From assembly GCA_903852585.1 (NCBI GenBank), contig CAINRG010000049.1, positions 1-36,269 on the forward strand: DNA of 36,269 nucleotides. Reading direction: 5' to 3'. The stretch's first letter is position 1; each line of letters starts with the position of its first letter. The notes under the pieces are model-generated. The model saw only the letters and a program-made list of their open reading frames with translations, had not been told where the DNA came from and did no database searches. Positions 33,201 to 36,269 of the stretch are shown piece after piece. The translations under genes were made by a program, and so were the position numbers. This stretch comes from an uncultured Actinomycetes bacterium. Lineage in GTDB: Bacteria; Actinomycetota; Actinomycetes; Nanopelagicales; Nanopelagicaceae.

Positions 33201-33566
33201 ATGAAGGAGTTTGAAGACGAGGCAAGGGCGCGTTGGGGTGAAACATCTGCGTATAGAGAATCACAAGAAAAAACCTCCAAATACTCTTCTGAAGATTTTC
33301 ACGCTGCAAAAATTGATCAGGAAGCGGCGACTGAACTCTTTGTGATGGCTTTCGGCAATGGGCATTCGATTAAATCCAATGAAGCACAACGGGCAGTAGT
33401 CGCTCATCGCGAAGCAATTACAAAGTGGTTCTACTCATGTTCGGTAGATATGCAGAAGAATTTGGCCGCGATGTATATCGAAGATAAGAGATTTAAAGAA
33501 TATTACGATGGTCGAGTACGCGGACTAGCTCAATACGTTCATGATTCCATCTTGGCGCAAGATTAA
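33201..33566 (+). CDS. Stand-alone TipAS antibiotic-recognition domain protein
   Basis: 121 residues from ATG 33201; the longer frame from 33153 overlaps the previous gene. The sequence matches the TipAS domain: Ala-Arg-Ala-Arg-Trp-Gly-Glu-Thr-Ser-Ala-Tyr-Arg-Glu-Ser near the start, a middle helix with Ala-His-Arg-Glu-Ala-Ile-Thr-Lys-Trp-Phe-Tyr, and Tyr-Ile-Glu-Asp-Lys-Arg-Phe-Lys-Glu-Tyr-Tyr-Asp near the end. In TipA this globin-like domain binds thiopeptides and is joined to a MerR DNA-binding domain; here the MerR domain is absent, as in the short TipAS protein. It may sequester a ligand. Its stop overlaps that of arsC on the other strand. Confidence 0.85.
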   Translation: MKEFEDEARARWGETSAYRESQEKTSKYSSEDFHAAKIDQEAATELFVMAFGNGHSIKSNEAQRAVVAHREAITKWFYSCSVDMQKNLAAMYIEDKRFKEYYDGRVRGLAQYVHDSILAQD

Positions 33567-33961
33567 AGAAGTTCAGCGAGCAAACTTTCAACGCGATTTT
33601 TAATTTCATCGCGAACCTTCCGGACAAAGTCAATATCTTGACCTGCTGGATCATCAAGAACCCAATCTTCATATCTCTTGCCGGGATAGAACGGACAGGC
33701 ATCCCCACAACCCATGGTGATGACAGCATCGGATTCAAGAACGGCTTCGGTTGTTAAAACTTTAGGCTGCTGATTGGCAATATCAATACCAACCTCGGCC
33801 ATAGCTTCGACAGCAATTGGATTTATGGAATCTTTCGGAGCCGAGCCTGCAGAAAGGACCTCGACACGATCTCCGCCGAGTTGGCGCATAAAACCCGCCG
33901 CCATCTGAGAGCGACCTGCATTGTGCACACAGACAAAGAGAACCGTAGGTTTCTTGGACAT
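33563..33961 (-). CDS. arsC: Arsenate reductase, low-molecular-weight phosphatase type
   Basis: 132 residues. The phosphatase-like loop Cys11-Val-His-Asn-Ala-Gly-Arg17-Ser binds arsenate. The resolving cysteines Cys85 and Cys89 sit in Met-Gly-Cys-Gly-Asp-Ala-Cys-Pro, and the general acid Asp is in Trp-Val-Leu-Asp-Asp-Pro-Ala-Gly near 100-107. This is the thioredoxin- or mycoredoxin-linked family, converting arsenate to arsenite. AAGGAG lies six bases before the ATG. No ArsR regulator or arsenite exporter is in the window, so export must be encoded elsewhere. Confidence 0.92.
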   Translation of the reverse strand: MSKKPTVLFVCVHNAGRSQMAAGFMRQLGGDRVEVLSAGSAPKDSINPIAVEAMAEVGIDIANQQPKVLTTEAVLESDAVITMGCGDACPFYPGKRYEDWVLDDPAGQDIDFVRKVRDEIKNRVESLLAELL

Positions 33962-34064
33962 TTCAACTCCTTTAACAAGGCCTTGAATATAAACCCTCCA
34001 GGCAAACAGCAGGTGAACAAACTCAGTTGAGCCTCTCTTAAAGCTGCCTTCAGACTGCTTCTAG

Positions 34065-34070
34065 TAATAT
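34065..34070 (+). promoter_or_regulatory. -10 box TAATAT of the DUF1761 gene
   Basis: TAATAT, seven bases and ATG 34078; close to the leaderless spacing used by other genes here. Confidence 0.45.
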
Positions 34071-34077
34071 TTCCGTC

Positions 34078-34506
34078 ATGACTTTTAATGGACTCAATTT
34101 CTTAGGCGTACTGGTCGCTTTTATCGTTTCATTTGCAAGCGGTGGAATTTGGTTTGGACCAAAGACTTTCTATCCCATCTGGATGAAAGCCAAGGGAATT
34201 CCCACAGGACAACTTGATTCCAACCAAAATAAGCCCGCACTCCTCTTTGGCGGAACAATCATTGGTGTTCTTGTTCAAACGTTGACACTTGGGCTCATCG
34301 TTACGTCACTGCAACATGCTGGTTTACACATCGGCATTAGCGAAGGCGCGTTCATCGGTTTCTCACTTGGTGTTGGTATCGCAATGTTCGCTTCACTGAG
34401 TCATCGACTTTTTAGCGGTGAAAACTTCAAAGTCTGGATTATCGAAACTTCAAATGATGCAATTAACTTAACAATTGCTGGCGCAATAATCGCTTTCTTT
34501 AACTAA
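34078..34506 (+). CDS. DUF1761-family membrane protein
   Basis: 142 residues with four hydrophobic segments (about 8-28, 56-77, 90-108 and 125-141). The N-terminal family motif Val-Ser-Phe-Ala-Ser-Gly-Gly-Ile-Trp-Phe-Gly is followed by Phe-Tyr-Pro-Ile-Trp-Met-Lys. Function unknown. It stands alone between arsC and a gene-poor stretch. Confidence 0.85.
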   Translation: MTFNGLNFLGVLVAFIVSFASGGIWFGPKTFYPIWMKAKGIPTGQLDSNQNKPALLFGGTIIGVLVQTLTLGLIVTSLQHAGLHIGISEGAFIGFSLGVGIAMFASLSHRLFSGENFKVWIIETSNDAINLTIAGAIIAFFN

Positions 34507-34781
34507 AGAAGCGGACGAATTTCTACTTCCCGCTCCAGCTCGGTTATCTATCAAAAAACCATATAACGCTTCATCGGAGCACCTCCATACGAAAAGCCTC
34601 ATCCGTTCTTCCTCAATGTTAAAGTTCTGGCTTGAAAATTGCACTCGATACTTTTGTCATCGGAGTCGTAACAGCTCTTCTTCAGTTCAAGCGCTAATTT
34701 TTTAACTGAAATTGCGGTCAACATTGTGCAGTTCGCTCTTGGGTCGACTATAGGCAGGAACTTTCCTATAGTCGTTACAGC
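34507..34781. other. Gene-poor stretch with an inverted repeat and a DoxX-like echo
   Basis: 275 bases without a supported gene. Bases 34632-34697 read, from TTG to TAA, as 21 residues starting Leu-Lys-Ile-Ala-Leu-Asp-x-Phe. Sixteen bases (34633-34648) are identical to the start of the DoxX-like gene at 36109, so this may be a remnant of a related gene. At 34745-34774 CGACTATAGG and CCTATAGTCG form a perfect 10-bp inverted repeat with a 10-base loop and no T tract. It lies just after the end of the minus-strand DUF4260 gene. Confidence 0.5.
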
Positions 34782-35168
34782 CTACTTCCTTGGTTTATTC
34801 AAATCTCCTAGGTGAGTGTGCTTAAAATCTGAATCGTATTTAAGGCCGTAGCCGAGGAATCGATCCCAACCGATATGGCCGAGCCAGATGATTCCAATAG
34901 CAAGCGCGATTTTACTTTCCGTTGTCCAGGAAAGAAGAATCATCAACGCCGGAGCAAAGTAACTGTGGCCAAGGTTGTAGAAGAAGGCGCCTAGTTTTGT
35001 ATTAGCTAAATACCCCAACATGAAAATATCGGGGGCCAGCAAGAGTGCCGGATATAGCCACCACTTTTGTCCTTGCGCCGAAAATAGAATGATTGTGGCA
35101 ATAAGTAATACGAGTCCTTCAAGGCGAAGCCATACCTTTGGTTTTCCAGTTACATATGTTGGTTCCAT
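34782..35168 (-). CDS. DUF4260-family membrane protein
   Basis: 128 residues. The family pattern is clear: Leu-Arg-Leu-Glu-Gly near 15-19, Leu-Ala-Pro-Asp-Ile-Phe-Met-Leu-Gly-Tyr near 44-53, Tyr-Asn-Leu-Gly-His-Ser-Tyr near 64-70, and Gly-His-Ile-Gly-Trp-Asp-Arg-Phe-Leu-Gly-Tyr-Gly-Leu-Lys-Tyr. About four membrane segments. Function unknown. TATGCT lies exactly six bases before the ATG, so a leaderless transcript is likely. Confidence 0.87.
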   Translation of the reverse strand: MEPTYVTGKPKVWLRLEGLVLLIATIILFSAQGQKWWLYPALLLAPDIFMLGYLANTKLGAFFYNLGHSYFAPALMILLSWTTESKIALAIGIIWLGHIGWDRFLGYGLKYDSDFKHTHLGDLNKPRK

Positions 35169-35174
35169 GAGAAA

Positions 35175-35180
35175 AGCATA
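35175..35180 (-). promoter_or_regulatory. -10 box TATGCT of the DUF4260 gene (leaderless)
   Basis: On the minus strand TATGCT, six bases and ATG 35168. Confidence 0.55.
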
Positions 35181-35284
35181 AAAGAAGTGTCGCCCTATAA
35201 GCCGGAAGAATTCACTTCAAGCCCAATTCCAGGGATATCCCATATTTTTTTCCCGTAAAAACTTGTAAATACTTTTATAAACTT

Positions 35285-35560
35285 TTATACGCTAGATCCT
35301 GCAGGTGGCGTCGTAGGAAAGACTTCGATATTCCAGATGGCTGCGAATGGAAGAGTTTGAATTGTTGATAAAACACTTGCATCATCTTCGCCAAATGCCT
35401 CAAGGAACACAGTGCGCTTAGGCATCGCCACTTTGATAAATCCTAGAACTCCTTGCTGCACTAAAGCTTTAGCCTGTGCCTGCTCGGCTGGGATAAGTGC
35501 ACGTATATCTTCTGGAGTGACTCCATCTTTAAAAGTAGCTACGACCATATAACTATTCAT
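35285..35560 (-). CDS. Small ferredoxin-fold protein, muconolactone-isomerase/YCII-like
   Basis: 91 residues with the spacing of the dimeric alpha-beta barrel group. A strand Ser-Tyr-Met-Val-Val-Ala-Thr-Phe opens it. A helix rich in Ala, Gln and Lys (about 15-37) follows, then a strand with Gly-Phe-Ile-Lys-Val-Ala, and an ending Leu-Pro-Phe-Ala-Ala-Ile-Trp-Asn-Ile-Glu-Val-Phe-Pro similar to muconolactone delta-isomerase. Enzyme activity cannot be assumed. It is divergent from the second MarR regulator, sharing an operator-like repeat, so it is a probable target of that regulator. Confidence 0.7.
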   Translation of the reverse strand: MNSYMVVATFKDGVTPEDIRALIPAEQAQAKALVQQGVLGFIKVAMPKRTVFLEAFGEDDASVLSTIQTLPFAAIWNIEVFPTTPPAGSSV

Positions 35561-35588
35561 TTGAGACCTAAATTCTGTGAGTCGCTAT

Positions 35589-35619
35589 TACTTGACATAT
35601 CAAGTATATCTGATTTACT
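35589..35619. promoter_or_regulatory. Operator and promoter of the second marR gene
   Basis: TACTTGA (35589-35595) and TCAAGTA (35600-35606) form a perfect inverted repeat around CATA. TTGACA (35592-35597), a consensus -35, lies inside it, with TTTACT (35614-35619) as a -10 six bases before GTG 35626. Binding here would block RNA polymerase. Confidence 0.7.
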
Positions 35620-35625
35620 TCACTC

Positions 35626-36108
35626 GTGGCACAAAAAGGAATGAAGGAGCTCGACTCCAAAGCCTGGCGTGCATTCCACAAAATCGGCACCAGTCTGCTT
35701 CCTCACCTTGGTCGCCAAGTAAGCAATCATTCGGGGATATCTGGAGCTGAATATGTTGTCCTGGTTGCTCTCTCTGAACTTCCAGTACCTGCAGTTAATC
35801 TCAATCGGCTGGCAACTGGTCTTGGTTGGGAAATTAGTCGAATGTCGCATCAAGTTTCCCGAATGGATGAAGCGGGTTTAGTAAAGAAAACTAAGAACCT
35901 TGAAGATTCTCGTTGCTTCGATGTCTCAATTACCGCAAAGGGAAGAAAAATTGCCGAAGCTGCCATTCCTTTACAGTCCCAAGAAATCAATCATTGCTTC
36001 AGCGAGGTCCTAACCCAAGCCCAGATGAAGTCTTTGATCGAAATATCTGAAGCAATCTCACTTCATATGAAAGAAAACCACCCCCTTAACAAGAAAGTAG
36101 ATAAATAA
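35626..36108 (+). CDS. MarR-family transcriptional regulator (second)
   Basis: 160 residues. An N-terminal dimer helix is followed by Gly-Ala-Glu-Tyr-Val-Val-Leu-Val-Ala-Leu near 42-51. The HTH has Leu-Asn-Arg-Leu-Ala-Thr-Gly-Leu-Gly-Trp-Glu-Ile-Ser-Arg-Met-Ser-His near 60-76, with a wing Leu-Glu-Asp-Ser-Arg-Cys-Phe-Asp near 93-100. GTG 35626 fits a leaderless start; ATG 35641 is the alternative but its ribosome site would be too close. It differs from the first MarR in the recognition helix, and its operator differs too. The DoxX-like gene follows directly (TAA then ATG), suggesting an operon with a membrane redox or quinone-related protein. Confidence 0.9.
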   Translation: MAQKGMKELDSKAWRAFHKIGTSLLPHLGRQVSNHSGISGAEYVVLVALSELPVPAVNLNRLATGLGWEISRMSHQVSRMDEAGLVKKTKNLEDSRCFDVSITAKGRKIAEAAIPLQSQEINHCFSEVLTQAQMKSLIEISEAISLHMKENHPLNKKVDK

Positions 36109-36269
36109 ATGAAAATTGCACTCGACATATTCGCAGCTCTACTCGCATTCGCAGCTATTGGATCAGCTATCTCAAAGCTTAAGAAGGTTCCAGATGTCAT
36201 GGCAGCAATGGCTAAAGTGGGCGTTAAACCACATCAGATTCCAGTTCTTGCATTCTTGGAAATCGCAGG
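36109..36269 (+). CDS. DoxX-like membrane protein, N-terminal part
   Basis: The first 53 codons are in the window; the gene runs off the right edge. The sequence has a first membrane segment (about 4-20), a basic stretch Lys-Leu-Lys-Lys-Val-Pro, and Val-Gly-Val-Lys-Pro-His-Gln-Ile-Pro-Val-Leu-Ala-Phe-Leu-Glu-Ile. This is the start of the DoxX-like (DoxX_2) family. Its ATG directly follows the marR stop, so the two are cotranscribed and probably share control. Function of the family is unsettled. Confidence 0.75.
   Translation, partial: MKIALDIFAALLAFAAIGSAISKLKKVPDVMAAMAKVGVKPHQIPVLAFLEIA

Noticed and set aside
33970-33990. CAAGGCCTTG palindrome upstream of arsC as an ArsR operator
   Set aside because: It is a short 10-bp palindrome unlike typical ArsR sites, and no arsR gene is present.
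34511-34670. Possible coding remnants in other frames of the gene-poor stretch
   Set aside because: Translations in the frames I read are Ser/Leu-rich without similarity to any family I know.

Overview
The window looks like chromosomal DNA from a small-genome, mid-to-low GC actinobacterium, most plausibly of the freshwater acI/Nanopelagicales type. Four things suggest this: a histone-like protein with a lysine/alanine/proline-rich tail at the left edge, actinobacterial-style permeases and bacterial PH-domain proteins, very tight gene packing, and many genes whose -10 box lies exactly 6 nt before the start codon (leaderless mRNAs). This assignment is inferred from gene content and style; no marker gene such as rRNA is present. 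I saw no tRNA, rRNA, CRISPR array, insertion sequence or prophage.

Layout. 1-175: end of the histone-like gene and its terminator. 196-2745: a MarR-type regulator divergent from an M13 zinc metallopeptidase. 2817-9740 (minus): a first Opp/Dpp-type peptide ABC importer (binding protein, an enlarged DppB-type permease, a DppC-type permease, a fused double ATPase), with a PH-domain membrane protein gene on the opposite strand between permease and ATPase. 9875-12848: tRNA-guanine transglycosylase, a LigB/YgiD-type dioxygenase and an MpaB/DUF2236 oxygenase. 12996-20279 (plus): a second complete peptide importer in the order DppC, binding protein, DppB, DppD, DppF, ending in an Orn/Lys/Arg-type PLP decarboxylase. 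20280-21949 (minus): CopC, Sco1 and DinB-like proteins. 22072-23511: cysK and cysE. 23512-27533: an SDR oxidoreductase, YaaA, a GNAT acetyltransferase and an MMPL transporter. 27592-30977 (minus): three consecutive secreted proteins of unknown function. 31312-36269: YceI, a decayed katG, an HhH protein, a TauE/SafE permease, a stand-alone TipAS domain, arsenate reductase, small DUF membrane proteins, and a second MarR regulator beside a YCII/muconolactone-isomerase-like protein and the start of a DoxX-like gene.

How the parts may work together. Two peptide importers plus a basic-amino-acid decarboxylase and an M13 peptidase point to a peptide-scavenging lifestyle. An inverted repeat with half-site TTAGTTGAA lies in front of ygiD and yceI and, in degenerate form, between marR and the M13 peptidase. 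This suggests one dispersed MarR regulon. A different inverted repeat (TACTTGA/TCAAGTA) lies in front of the second marR. The katG remnant, reduced to the last ~86 codons directly behind the stop of the HhH gene, suggests recent loss of catalase-peroxidase. The most informative signals beyond ordinary annotation are the leaderless-promoter pattern (13 genes), the MarR operator set, the katG scar, the enlarged DppB-type permease and the repeat-bearing leaders shared by both importer operons.
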